10,091 nucleotides of DNA, taken from Anaerolineales bacterium (GTDB lineage Bacteria; Chloroflexota; Anaerolineae; Anaerolineales; E44-bin32). Where the stretch lies: NCBI GenBank assembly GCA_030673085.1, contig DAOVFE010000039.1, positions 1 through 10,091 on the forward strand, written 5' to 3'. The notes under the pieces are model-generated. The model saw nothing but the letters and a program-made list of their open reading frames with translations, was not told the origin of the DNA and ran no database searches. The position numbers and the translations under genes are program-made. The first letter of the stretch is position 1; every line of letters begins with the position of its first letter. Below, piece by piece: positions 1 through 6,855 of this stretch.

Positions 1-26
1 GGCGATAGTCCTGAGCGAATATTTAA

Positions 27-111
27 ACAAAACCCGCACCCGAAGGGGCAAAATTCCCGTAATGGGGGATGTCCCTAAAGGACATCGCTAAAGGAATTTT
101 GAGGGTTTTGT
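27..111. repeat. Imperfect long palindrome (nested inverted repeats)
   Basis: Three nested perfect inverted repeats are visible. The outer arm ACAAAACCC (27-35) pairs with GGGTTTTGT (103-111). The middle arm CAAAATTCC (49-57) pairs with GGAATTTTG (93-101). The inner arm GATGTCC (68-74) pairs with GGACATC (80-86) around a CTAAA loop. A small CCC-GAA-GGG hairpin (39-47) sits in the left strand between the outer and middle arms. The arms are separated by unpaired stretches. This looks like a dispersed palindromic repeat or the end of a miniature mobile element, or a structured RNA. No transposase or terminator U-run is present. Confidence 0.6.
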
Positions 112-163
112 CATTTACTCCAAGTAAAAAGTCATCATGAGGAACTGCTACCCTCTTCACGAG

Positions 164-202
164 GCCACTAGGCTTCATTCGCAAAGCCACTAGGCTTCAT
201 TC
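164..202. repeat. 17-bp direct repeat, two copies
   Basis: GCCACTAGGCTTCATTC occurs at 164-180 and again at 186-202, separated by GCAAA, so the period is 22 bp. It lies about 50 bases from the palindrome at 27-111 and may belong to the same intergenic repeat element. No coding frame uses it. The repeat is directly seen; its role is unknown. Confidence 0.7.
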
Positions 203-549
203 TTTAGTAGGGGATTTTGGGGTACCGGGTGGCGCAGAAAGCGGCGAATTTATAGCCGGCGAAACTAGATTGGCTTGAATTTCAGGGGGCAGATGATTGA
301 GGGCGGGGATTAGGAAGTTTCATGACTTACATAGATAAAGGAGTCGGCCAGCCCGGGGGAGAGTCGCGAAAGACGGTTTTCGGTGGAAGTAGTAACGAAA
401 AAGTGACTGATTAAGATAAGCTGAAATGCCTGGCTCGGGTGAAGTTGCAGTTGGCGTGATTGTGAAGTGGGCCGCCGGAAATGCTGAAATTGCAGGTAGA
501 TGTGAGCGAAATGGGCCATGAGGCTCGTTTCTACCTGACCAGACGGGAA
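203..549. other. Non-coding stretch upstream of clpC
   Basis: I see no supportable gene here. Minus-strand open frames run through part of it, but they have no recognisable domain, no convincing Shine-Dalgarno, and the longest continues into the start of clpC. No tRNA fold or strong hairpin was found. It is probably a long clpC upstream region or decayed sequence. Confidence 0.4.
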
Positions 550-579
550 TTAATAAGAGTGCTAATGCCCATATATTAT
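550..579 (+). promoter_or_regulatory. Weak candidate clpC promoter with a CIRCE-like half-site
   Basis: A possible -35 TTAATA (550-555, 4/6) is followed after 16 bases by TATATT (572-577, 5/6). TATTAT at 574-579 is an alternative -10 with an 18-base spacer. Between them lies GAGTGCTAA (557-565), identical to the right arm of the HrcA operator CIRCE. The left arm expected nine bases upstream is absent: 539-547 reads CCAGACGGG. The promoter is weak by sequence, and HrcA control is only a suggestion. Transcription from here would give a leader of about 65 bases before the GTG. Confidence 0.3.
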
Positions 580-649
580 CCGAAGGACAAAACTCTGGTA
601 GAATGGGAATAAGAGGGGGAATTGACTGTAAATCGCGGAGGATTGGATC

Positions 650-3145
650 GTGGCCGATAAGATGGAGCGTTTCACGCAGAGGGCAAGGCGCGTGCTCAGC
701 CTGGCGCACGAAGAAGCTGAACGCCTTCATCATAACTATATTGGGACTGAGCATCTCCTGATTGGGTTGATACGCGAAGAGGGTGGAGGTGCTGGCAGTG
801 TGCTGCGCGATCTAGGACTTGAGATCCCCCGTATAGAAGAAATGGTCAAGCGATTGAGTGGTGTGGGGAATTACACCGGGGGAAGGATAGAACTATCTCC
901 GGGAACGGAGCACGTCCTGCAATTGGCGGTTGAAGAAGCGCGTCGAATGGGCCATCACTATATAGGAACTGAGCATATTCTGCTGGCTTTAGTTCGTGAG
1001 GATGAAGGGCTGGGACTAGATGTCATGCGGCATCTTGGCGTCACACCCGAGCAAATCCGCCGGCAGACACGGCGGGTTCTGCAAGAAGGGACTTCTCGTC
1101 GTGGGGCTAAGCCAAGCCGCGCGAGTCATAAAGAAACCAAAAGTAAAACGCCATTAGTTGATCAACTAGCCACCGACCTTACAGCAATGGCCGAGGACGG
1201 CAAGCTGGATCAAGTTATCGGCCGGCAAACCGAAATCGAGCGGGTGATTCAGATATTGGCGCGGCGCACCAAAAATAACCCGGCGCTGATTGGCGAGCCC
1301 GGCGTGGGCAAGACGGCAATTGTTGAAGGGCTGGCTCAGCGTATTGTCGCTAATGAGACGCCTGGACCATTGATCGGTAAGCGTTTGCTTCAGTTGGATG
1401 TAGGCTCACTGGTCGCAGGCACGATGTATCGAGGGCAGTTTGAGGAAAGGTTAAAGCGAGTAATCGACGAGTTTAAAAGCACTGGCTCGATTCTATTTAT
1501 TGATGAGGTTCATATGCTGGTTGGAGCGGGATCGGCCGGGTCATCTATAGATGCGGCCAATATTCTCAAACCAGCTCTCTCGCGAGGCGAGTTGCAGGTT
1601 ATCGGCGCAACAACTCTTGATGAGTATCGTAAGCATATCGAAAGCGACGCGGCTCTCGAGCGCAGATTCCAACCAGTGATGATTGAGGAACCAACGGTTG
1701 AGGAGACAATAGAGATTCTTCGTGGGGTAAAAAAGCCCTATGAAGAGCATCATAGGCTGTTGATCACGGATGAGGCGATTAAGGCGGCGGCCAACCTTTC
1801 ATCTCGATATGTTACCGAACGTTTCCTGCCAGATAAGGCAATTGATCTGATTGATGAGGCGGCGTCGCGGGTACGGATGTATAAGAGCCCGGAAGCGCTC
1901 TTGCTGAAACAACTGGCGGGTGATCTGCAAAAAACGAGAAAGGCGCGGGCCAAGGCTCTCGAAGAGAATCAAGTTGAGGAAGTGGAGAGGCTCCGTCTTA
2001 AAGAAACGGAGCTTAATGATAAGCTGCGCCAGCTGCCAGCTCAATGGGATCGAAGAGATAAGTGGTTCAATGTTACGGTCGATGATATAGCTGAAGTAGT
2101 GGCAATGTGGACGGGCATTCCGGTAACGGAGATTGCTCAGGAGGAATCCGACCGTCTTCTGCAAATGGAAAAATCGCTTCATCAAAGGATTGTTGGCCAA
2201 GATGAAGCAATCGGAACCATTTCCAAGGCTGTTCGCCGAGCACGGGCCGGATTAAAAGATCCAAAGCGACCCATTGGCTCGTTCATTTTCCTGGGACCGA
2301 CTGGTGTGGGAAAGACGGAATTGGCTAAAGCGCTGGCCGAATTTCTATTCGGCACAGAAGACGCGTTAATACAGATCGACATGTCCGAGTTAATGGAACG
2401 TCACGCCGTCAGCCGCCTGGTCGGTGCTCCGCCGGGCTATGTTGGATATGATGATGCTGGTCAATTGACCGAGGCGATTCGTCGCCGGCCATATTCGGTT
2501 ATAGTCTTCGACGAAGTCGAAAAAGCACATCAAGAAGTGAATAATATGCTTCTTCAGATTATGGAGGAGGGTCATCTTTCAGATGCCCGCGGCCGTTTAG
2601 TCGATTTCCGAAATACGATCATTGTGATGACATCCAATGTTGGGGCCGAACTGATCCAGCGTCAAGGCCAGATCGGGTTCAACCTGAAGATGGATGAAAA
2701 GAATGAAGAACGAATGGCACACAATGAGATGCGGAATAAATTAATGGAAGCTTTAAAGCGCGTCTTTAAACCAGAGTTTCTCAATCGTGTGGATGCAACA
2801 ATCGTGTTTCATTCACTGACTAAGGATCAGATTAAGCAGATCGTTGATTTGGAGCTGAACAAAGTTGCGCAACGTTTGACCGAACATGGGATCGAGTTGT
2901 GTTTCACTGAAGATGCATGCCAGGCCCTGGCTGACCTTGGATATAGTGTCGAGATGGGCGCTCGCCCATTGCGGCGAGTAATTCAGGATAAGGTCGAGGA
3001 CTCGCTCTCAGATGCTCTGCTGACAGGTGAGTATAAAGAAGGAGATCATATCTTGGTTGATGTTCATGCGGGCGAAGTAGTTCTAAGCCGGGAGAGTGTC
3101 GAGCCGGAAGACGAGGCGCAAGAGGAAATGCTGCCGACCAGCTGA
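650..3145 (+). CDS. clpC: ClpC-family AAA+ protein unfoldase (ClpP partner)
   Basis: ATP-driven cytosolic unfoldase that feeds substrates to ClpP. The protein has 831 residues, normal for ClpC. Two Clp-N repeats lie at about 5-145. AAA domain D1 has Walker A GEPGVGKT (215-222) and Walker B ILFIDE (281-286). A UVR-like coiled middle segment spans about 425-462, as in ClpC rather than ClpB. Domain D2 has GPTGVGKT (549-556), VIVFDE (617-622) and the sensor-2 motif GARPLRR (770-776). The tripeptide IGF (675-677) is the ClpP-docking loop, so this is a protease partner. GTG at 650 is chosen because GGAGG (637-641) lies 8 bases upstream; the in-frame ATG at 662 would be 20 bases away. No ctsR, mcsA or mcsB precedes it in the window. 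radA follows beyond a terminator, echoing the clpC-radA adjacency of Firmicutes. Confidence 0.97.
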   Translation: MADKMERFTQRARRVLSLAHEEAERLHHNYIGTEHLLIGLIREEGGGAGSVLRDLGLEIPRIEEMVKRLSGVGNYTGGRIELSPGTEHVLQLAVEEARRMGHHYIGTEHILLALVREDEGLGLDVMRHLGVTPEQIRRQTRRVLQEGTSRRGAKPSRASHKETKSKTPLVDQLATDLTAMAEDGKLDQVIGRQTEIERVIQILARRTKNNPALIGEPGVGKTAIVEGLAQRIVANETPGPLIGKRLLQLDVGSLVAGTMYRGQFEERLKRVIDEFKSTGSILFIDEVHMLVGAGSAGSSIDAANILKPALSRGELQVIGATTLDEYRKHIESDAALERRFQPVMIEEPTVEETIEILRGVKKPYEEHHRLLITDEAIKAAANLSSRYVTERFLPDKAIDLIDEAASRVRMYKSPEALLLKQLAGDLQKTRKARAKALEENQVEEVERLRLKETELNDKLRQLPAQWDRRDKWFNVTVDDIAEVVAMWTGIPVTEIAQEESDRLLQMEKSLHQRIVGQDEAIGTISKAVRRARAGLKDPKRPIGSFIFLGPTGVGKTELAKALAEFLFGTEDALIQIDMSELMERHAVSRLVGAPPGYVGYDDAGQLTEAIRRRPYSVIVFDEVEKAHQEVNNMLLQIMEEGHLSDARGRLVDFRNTIIVMTSNVGAELIQRQGQIGFNLKMDEKNEERMAHNEMRNKLMEALKRVFKPEFLNRVDATIVFHSLTKDQIKQIVDLELNKVAQRLTEHGIELCFTEDACQALADLGYSVEMGARPLRRVIQDKVEDSLSDALLTGEYKEGDHILVDVHAGEVVLSRESVEPEDEAQEEMLPTS

Positions 3146-3186
3146 TATTCGGCGTTTTGAATGTCAGGTAGCTGATGCAACGTTAT

Positions 3187-3215
3187 AGCCCGGCTGAGTA
3201 GTCGGGCTTTTATAT
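3187..3215 (+). terminator. Intrinsic terminator after clpC
   Basis: AGCCCGGCT (3187-3195) pairs with AGTCGGGCT (3200-3208) around a GAGT loop. This gives a nine-pair stem with one G-T wobble, followed by TTTTATAT. It lies 42 bases after the clpC stop and 46 bases before the radA start, so it ends clpC transcripts or attenuates readthrough into radA. Confidence 0.85.
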
Positions 3216-3253
3216 ATGGCCGGGCGCATAGCCGATCATTTAGAGGAGAGTCG

Positions 3254-4621
3254 GTGGCTAAAGCTAAGACGCAATACGTTTGCCAGCAGTGTGGAAAGAC
3301 GGCGGCTAAATCGTTGGGTAGATGTCCGCAGTGTGGCGCGTGGAACAGTATGGTGGCTGAAACTGTTGTCCCGCGGAAACATTCAAAGGCGCGTGCTGGC
3401 CTTCCATACGGAAGCCGTCCGAAGCGTCTGGCGGAGATCGAGGGAGATGTCGAAGAGCGGATACCGTTGCCAATCGGCGAATTTTCCCGCGTACTGGGAG
3501 GCGGCGTCGTCCCCGGATCACTGGTCTTAATTGGTGGCGATCCAGGGATTGGCAAATCGACTCTGATTCTGCAAGCGGCGATGGCAATGGCATCGGCAGG
3601 GCCTGTGCTCTATATTTCGGGCGAAGAGTCGCAGCGCCAGATTAAAGCTCGAGCTCTTCGGCTGGCAAATGGAAAAGACCTTCCGGATGAACTTTTTCTT
3701 TTAACTGAAACCGATCTTGATCAGATCATTGCTCATATCCAGGAGCTGGGACCCAGGCTGGCAGTAATCGACTCGATTCAGGCGGTGCACATTACCGAGA
3801 TCGAATCCGGCGCCGGTTCGATTGTTCAAGTGAGAGAGTCGGCTTCCAGATTGCAGGCGTTAGCCAAATCTTCTGCGATTTCCATATTTTTGATTGGGCA
3901 TGTTACTAAGGAAGGGGCGATTGCAGGTCCGCGCGTTTTGGAGCATATTGTCGATACTGTACTTTATTTAGAGGGAGACGCATTTCACACCTATCGCCTT
4001 TTACGTTCGGCGAAGAACCGGTTCGGGGCGACAACCGAGATAGGAGTCTTTGAAATGCAGCCCTCCGGCATGGTAGAAGTAGCCAATCCTTCTGAAGCAT
4101 TCCTTGCCGAACGGGTAGTGAATTCGCCAGGCTCGGCGATTGCGGTCATTATTGAAGGCACTCGACCGTTGCTGGTAGAAGTCCAGGGTTTGACCAGTAA
4201 CACATCCTTTGGCCACCCAAGACGCACTGCGAATGGCATTGATTTTAATCGCCTATTGCTAATTATTGCGGTGCTTTCCCGTAGGGTTGGGCTGCGATTG
4301 GCAGATCAGGATGTATTTGTCAATATCGTCGGCGGCCTTCGAGTGAGTGAGCCGGCAGCCGACTTAGCCGCTGCGGTCGCAATCGCGTCTTCACTGAAGA
4401 ACCAGCCCTTGCCGACCGATATGGCTTTCATCGGCGAGGTGGGCCTTTCGGGGGAATTGCGTGCAGTCAGTCGACTTTCAACCCGGCTAAGAGAGGCCGT
4501 AAAGCTTGGTTTTAGCCGGGTTATTGTCCCTAAAAGCGGTCGGCTGGACGGGGGAAATGTGGATAATTTAAAGGTGTTGCGCGCCGGGACGATAAAAGAG
4601 GCCATAAGGCGTGCAGTATGA
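3254..4621 (+). CDS. radA: RadA/Sms branch-migration ATPase
   Basis: RecA-like DNA repair ATPase that promotes branch migration and processing of recombination intermediates. The protein has 455 residues, the family norm. A four-cysteine zinc finger (C10, C13, C24, C27) opens it. The RecA-type ATPase follows, with Walker A GDPGIGKS (95-102), Walker B LAVIDS (169-174) and the RadA-specific KNRFG motif (254-258). The C-terminal part (about 290-455) is the Lon-protease-like fold, with GEVGLSGELR at 394-403; in RadA this acts as a DNA scaffold, not a protease. GTG at 3254 is supported by AGGAG at 3244-3248, five bases upstream. Only about 45 bases separate it from the clpC terminator and I found no clear promoter there, so expression may rely on readthrough or a promoter inside the clpC 3' region. 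Nothing is truncated. Confidence 0.97.
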   Translation: MAKAKTQYVCQQCGKTAAKSLGRCPQCGAWNSMVAETVVPRKHSKARAGLPYGSRPKRLAEIEGDVEERIPLPIGEFSRVLGGGVVPGSLVLIGGDPGIGKSTLILQAAMAMASAGPVLYISGEESQRQIKARALRLANGKDLPDELFLLTETDLDQIIAHIQELGPRLAVIDSIQAVHITEIESGAGSIVQVRESASRLQALAKSSAISIFLIGHVTKEGAIAGPRVLEHIVDTVLYLEGDAFHTYRLLRSAKNRFGATTEIGVFEMQPSGMVEVANPSEAFLAERVVNSPGSAIAVIIEGTRPLLVEVQGLTSNTSFGHPRRTANGIDFNRLLLIIAVLSRRVGLRLADQDVFVNIVGGLRVSEPAADLAAAVAIASSLKNQPLPTDMAFIGEVGLSGELRAVSRLSTRLREAVKLGFSRVIVPKSGRLDGGNVDNLKVLRAGTIKEAIRRAV

Positions 4622-5007
4622 ACGAGAAATGGGTTGCGGCTAGGCGGTGTTTGTCATACTAATGTCCAGAACAAATAGTACACATGGCTGGCTTGAGTGA
4701 TTTGGGCTGGCTTGCTGTAACTGAACCCTCGATTCTGAAGTTTCAAATAACGCCGGAATACAAGGTCCAACCCTGAAATACTTTAAGGTTACCCAACCTT
4801 AAAAAATTCAAAAATCTTATCGGCGTTAATACCACCATATATGGGTGCCGTTGGCGCAGAACAGGGATATCTTTGACTATACGCGGATCATTTGAAAAGA
4901 AGGCGCGGTTCGTTCATTAAATTCCGGTCGAGTGATGGGCTGAAAATTTTTAACATTTGCTCTCCTTAAAAATTGGATTCTTTTTAGGTTTTTTCAGGCT
5001 TATTGCA
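4622..5007. other. Palindrome-rich region before dnaA; possible but unproven origin
   Basis: Non-coding and increasingly AT-rich toward dnaA. Besides the nested inverted repeat at 4748-4828 it holds a 10-bp direct repeat GGCTGGCTTG (4686-4695 and 4705-4714) and the perfect palindrome CCATATATGG (4835-4844). Regions next to dnaA often contain oriC. However, a scan for TTATNCACA on both strands gives no clear cluster: the best matches are TAGTACACA (4676-4684, 7/9) and, on the other strand, TGTGCATGA over the dnaA start codon (5219-5227, 8/9). The origin assignment is therefore weak. No clear radA terminator was seen. Confidence 0.3.
4748..4828. repeat. Nested inverted repeat between radA and dnaA
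   Basis: The outer arm TAACGCCG (4748-4755) is complementary to CGGCGTTA (4821-4828). Inside it, TTTAAGGTT (4782-4790) and AACCTTAAA (4795-4803) form a perfect 9-bp stem with an ACCC loop. The inner stem is not followed by a U-run in either direction, so it is not a standard terminator. It may be a protein-binding palindrome, part of an origin, or a structured RNA at the end of the radA transcript. Confidence 0.55.
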
Positions 5008-5036
5008 TTGAACGAGGAATGCTGTTCTGCTACAAT
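5008..5036 (+). promoter_or_regulatory. Candidate dnaA promoter (extended -10)
   Basis: The -35 TTGAAC (5008-5013, 4/6) is followed by a 17-base spacer and -10 TACAAT (5031-5036, 5/6). TG is correctly placed at 5028-5029, making an extended -10. Transcription would start at about 5042-5043 and give a leader of about 180 bases before dnaA. This is the best sigma-70-type match in the gap. Confidence 0.55.
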
Positions 5037-5044
5037 TTTGTAGC
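5029..5044. promoter_or_regulatory. Inverted repeat over the dnaA -10 (possible operator)
   Basis: GCTACAA (5029-5035) and TTGTAGC (5038-5044) form a perfect 7-bp inverted repeat with two central bases. It covers the -10 hexamer and the predicted start point, a typical place for a repressor site. Just beyond it is a perfect 12-bp AT palindrome, ATTAATATTAAT (5052-5063). No binding protein can be named. Confidence 0.4.
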
Positions 5045-5071
5045 CTGGATTATTAATATTAATCTACTATA

Positions 5072-5136
5072 GAGCAACATATTTTTCCTCGGATTTGCTT
5101 GGTACAAACCGCTGCCTCCCCGGCAGCTAGTTGCTC
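5072..5136 (+). ncRNA. Possible structured dnaA leader RNA (three-way junction)
   Basis: In the predicted dnaA leader, GAGCAAC (5072-5078) pairs with GTTGCTC (5130-5136) as the closing stem P1. Inside are P2 (GG 5091-5092, bulged A, TTTG 5094-5097 pairing with CAAACC 5105-5110, 7-base loop) and P3 (GCTGCC 5111-5116 with GGCAGC 5122-5127, loop TCCCC). P3 follows P2 with no gap, so the two could stack. Bases 5115-5120 (CCTCCC), in the P3 stem and loop, are the exact complement of the dnaA Shine-Dalgarno GGGAGG (5213-5218). The pairings are seen by eye. A cis-regulatory role is inference, and I recognise no known riboswitch class. Confidence 0.4.
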
Positions 5137-5179
5137 AATGCTGGTCTTGACTTTGATAGGCAATATATTGATCTATAAA

Positions 5180-5215
5180 CCCACAGGGGGGTGCGGTGGT
5201 TGTCCTTTCTGTGGG
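5180..5215 (+). promoter_or_regulatory. Hairpin covering part of the dnaA ribosome-binding site
   Basis: CCCACAGGGGGG (5180-5191) can pair with CCTTTCTGTGGG (5204-5215): 12 consecutive pairs, three of them G-U, with a 12-base loop. The last three paired bases are the first GGG of the Shine-Dalgarno GGGAGG (5213-5218) that precedes the dnaA ATG by five bases. Forming this stem would hinder ribosome access, so it is a candidate translational control element. Confidence 0.5.
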
Positions 5216-5223
5216 AGGTGTGC

Positions 5224-6564
5224 ATGAGCGTAGAGCGATATTGGGAAGCTGCTTTAGGGCAACTTCAAATGGAGATTCCGCGGGAGTCGTTCAACACCTG
5301 GGTGCGCGACGCAGAGTTGATCTCCCATGAGGATGGTTTATATATCATTGGAGTTCAAAATGCTTACGCACGCGATTGGCTTCAAGACCGGTTGTATTCA
5401 ACCGTGTGTCGGATTCTAACGGGAATTGTTGGGCACACTGTGGATGTGCGATTTATCATCTGGCAGGGAGATTTCATTGAAGAGCAAGCGCAACCAATAT
5501 TGCCAAAAACATCGCAGAGCGGGAATCACAATAGCCGGGTCAAATCTAATTTGAGCTATTCGTTTGATGACTTTATTGTTGGGCCAAGCAATCGTCTTGC
5601 GCATGCCGCCGCCATGGCGGTGGCAGAGAGCCCGGCAGGTGCTTATAATCCGCTTTTCCTATATGGCGGCGTAGGCCTGGGAAAGACTCACTTGCTTCAC
5701 GCGATCGGGAATGCATGTTCATCCGCAGGCCTTCAAACCCTCTATGTTTCATCTGAGAAGTTCACTAATGATCTAATCAATGCAATTCGCACTCATAAGA
5801 CCGATTCGTTCAGGGAATGCTACCGGCGAATCGATATATTGTTGATTGACGATATACAATTTATCGCCGGCAAAGAATCAACTCAGGAGGAGTTTTTCCA
5901 TACCTTCAATGAGCTACATAGCCATAATAAGCAATTGGTTATTTCATCTGATCGTAGGCCCAAGGCGCTGGTTACGCTAGAAGAACGATTATGCTCGCGA
6001 TTTGAGTGGGGCTTGACTGCTGATATCCAGCCACCCGATTTTGAAACTCGCATGGCCATATTGCGAACTAAAGCCGAACGGTCCAGGCACGAGATCGATT
6101 TTCGTTTATTAGAAATCATCGCTCGCCGAATCAAAAGCAATATCCGTGAGTTAGAAGGAGCATTAAATCGTGTTTTGGCTATGTCTGACCTGAATGGCTT
6201 GCCGCTGACGTCCGAGCTAATTGAATCGGCTATTACCGACCTGCTTCCGCGTAGAGAAGCGATAACTGCTCAGCAGGTTATTGATGCAGTAACAAGACAA
6301 TTCGGTGTAGAAGAAGAACGAGTCCTAAGTCCGGAGAGATCGCGTGAAGTTGCATTGCCACGACAGGTGGCTATGTATTTGTTGCGGCAAGAAGTCGGCT
6401 TTTCGCTGACGGAGGTAGGAAAAGCACTTGGTGGACGCGACCATACTACAGTGATGTATGGTTGTGACAAGATAGCCAGCCGTCTGGAGACCGACGATGG
6501 GCTTCGAAGGAATGTGCTAGCTGCGCGAGAATTGCTTTATGATCAGGTTCGCGTAGGCGCTTAG
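5224..6564 (+). CDS. dnaA: Chromosomal replication initiator protein DnaA
   Basis: Cytosolic AAA+ protein that binds oriC and opens the duplex. The protein has 446 residues, typical of the family. Domain I spans about 1-80, followed by a short polar linker (about 85-110). Domain III carries Walker A GGVGLGKT (148-155) and Walker B LLIDD (206-210), and ends after the LEERLCSRF arginine region. Domain IV carries the DnaA signature, with GGRDHTTV at 403-410 (R405, D406, H407). ATG at 5224 has GGGAGG (5213-5218) five bases upstream. In-frame GTG codons at 5191 and 5218 would lengthen the protein, but they lie upstream of or within that Shine-Dalgarno. A structured leader and an extended -10 promoter precede it. 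Unusually, no dnaN or recF follows; the next gene is the convergent priA. The N-terminal domain looks like Chloroflexota DnaA (inference). Confidence 0.98.
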   Translation: MSVERYWEAALGQLQMEIPRESFNTWVRDAELISHEDGLYIIGVQNAYARDWLQDRLYSTVCRILTGIVGHTVDVRFIIWQGDFIEEQAQPILPKTSQSGNHNSRVKSNLSYSFDDFIVGPSNRLAHAAAMAVAESPAGAYNPLFLYGGVGLGKTHLLHAIGNACSSAGLQTLYVSSEKFTNDLINAIRTHKTDSFRECYRRIDILLIDDIQFIAGKESTQEEFFHTFNELHSHNKQLVISSDRRPKALVTLEERLCSRFEWGLTADIQPPDFETRMAILRTKAERSRHEIDFRLLEIIARRIKSNIRELEGALNRVLAMSDLNGLPLTSELIESAITDLLPRREAITAQQVIDAVTRQFGVEEERVLSPERSREVALPRQVAMYLLRQEVGFSLTEVGKALGGRDHTTVMYGCDKIASRLETDDGLRRNVLAARELLYDQVRVGA

Positions 6565-6691
6565 GGCAATCAGTGGCTTATAGGACGATAAGAGGATATT
6601 GAAAAGGATATGTGCCTTTGAAAGATTAAGCCAGAGATGGATAGTGACTTCGCTCCCGGCCCATATCTAGTGGAACACGGGAAAAGGCCAA

Positions 6692-6728
6692 GATGCCTGT
6701 CGGCTTGATGAACGAGCCTGCCGGCATC
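6692..6728. other. Interrupted hairpin downstream of dnaA
   Basis: GATGCC (6692-6697) pairs with GGCATC (6723-6728), and GGCT (6702-6705) with AGCC (6715-6718), leaving a short internal loop. On the + strand it is followed by GAAAAAGGGG rather than a T-run, so it is not a convincing dnaA terminator. No better terminator was found between 6565 and 6966. Confidence 0.3.
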
Positions 6729-6776
6729 GAAAAAGGGGTGTAAGCTTCTATGAGGATTTTTCTTGCACTGGCAAAT

Positions 6777-6804
6777 AGCTTTTTTTCTTTTTATAAAAAA
6801 AGCT
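6777..6804. repeat. AT-rich 10-bp inverted repeat
   Basis: AGCTTTTTTT (6777-6786) and AAAAAAAGCT (6795-6804) are perfectly complementary around an 8-base pyrimidine-rich loop. It sits in the most AT-rich part of this gap (about 6775-6855), just before the candidate small-RNA promoter. It could be an upstream AT element, a weak terminator or a melting element; the sequence does not decide. Confidence 0.4.
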
Positions 6805-6819
6805 CCTTTGATAATTCAG

Positions 6820-6849
6820 TTGTAAATATGTGTCATAATTTGGTATTAT
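6820..6849 (+). promoter_or_regulatory. Candidate promoter for the small RNA
   Basis: TTGTAA (6820-6825, 4/6 to TTGACA), an 18-base spacer and TATTAT (6844-6849, 5/6 to TATAAT). A start seven bases after the -10 falls on G6856, the first base of the nine that pair with the 3' end of the predicted transcript. The AT-rich sequence upstream would favour activity. Confidence 0.45.
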
Positions 6850-6855
6850 ATTAAT

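Noticed and set aside
320..754. 144-codon open frame on the - strand over the clpC start
   Set aside because: It overlaps the well-supported 5' end of clpC, has no recognisable domain, and its composition looks like random translation.
4618..4662. 14-codon frame overlapping the radA stop as ATGA
   Set aside because: The overlap hints at coupling, but the product (MNEKWVAARRCLSY) is too short and has no supporting signal; possibly a remnant or chance.
5191..5223. Upstream GTG extension of dnaA by 11 residues
   Set aside because: It would place the strong GGGAGG Shine-Dalgarno inside the coding region; ATG at 5224 fits the family start and spacing.
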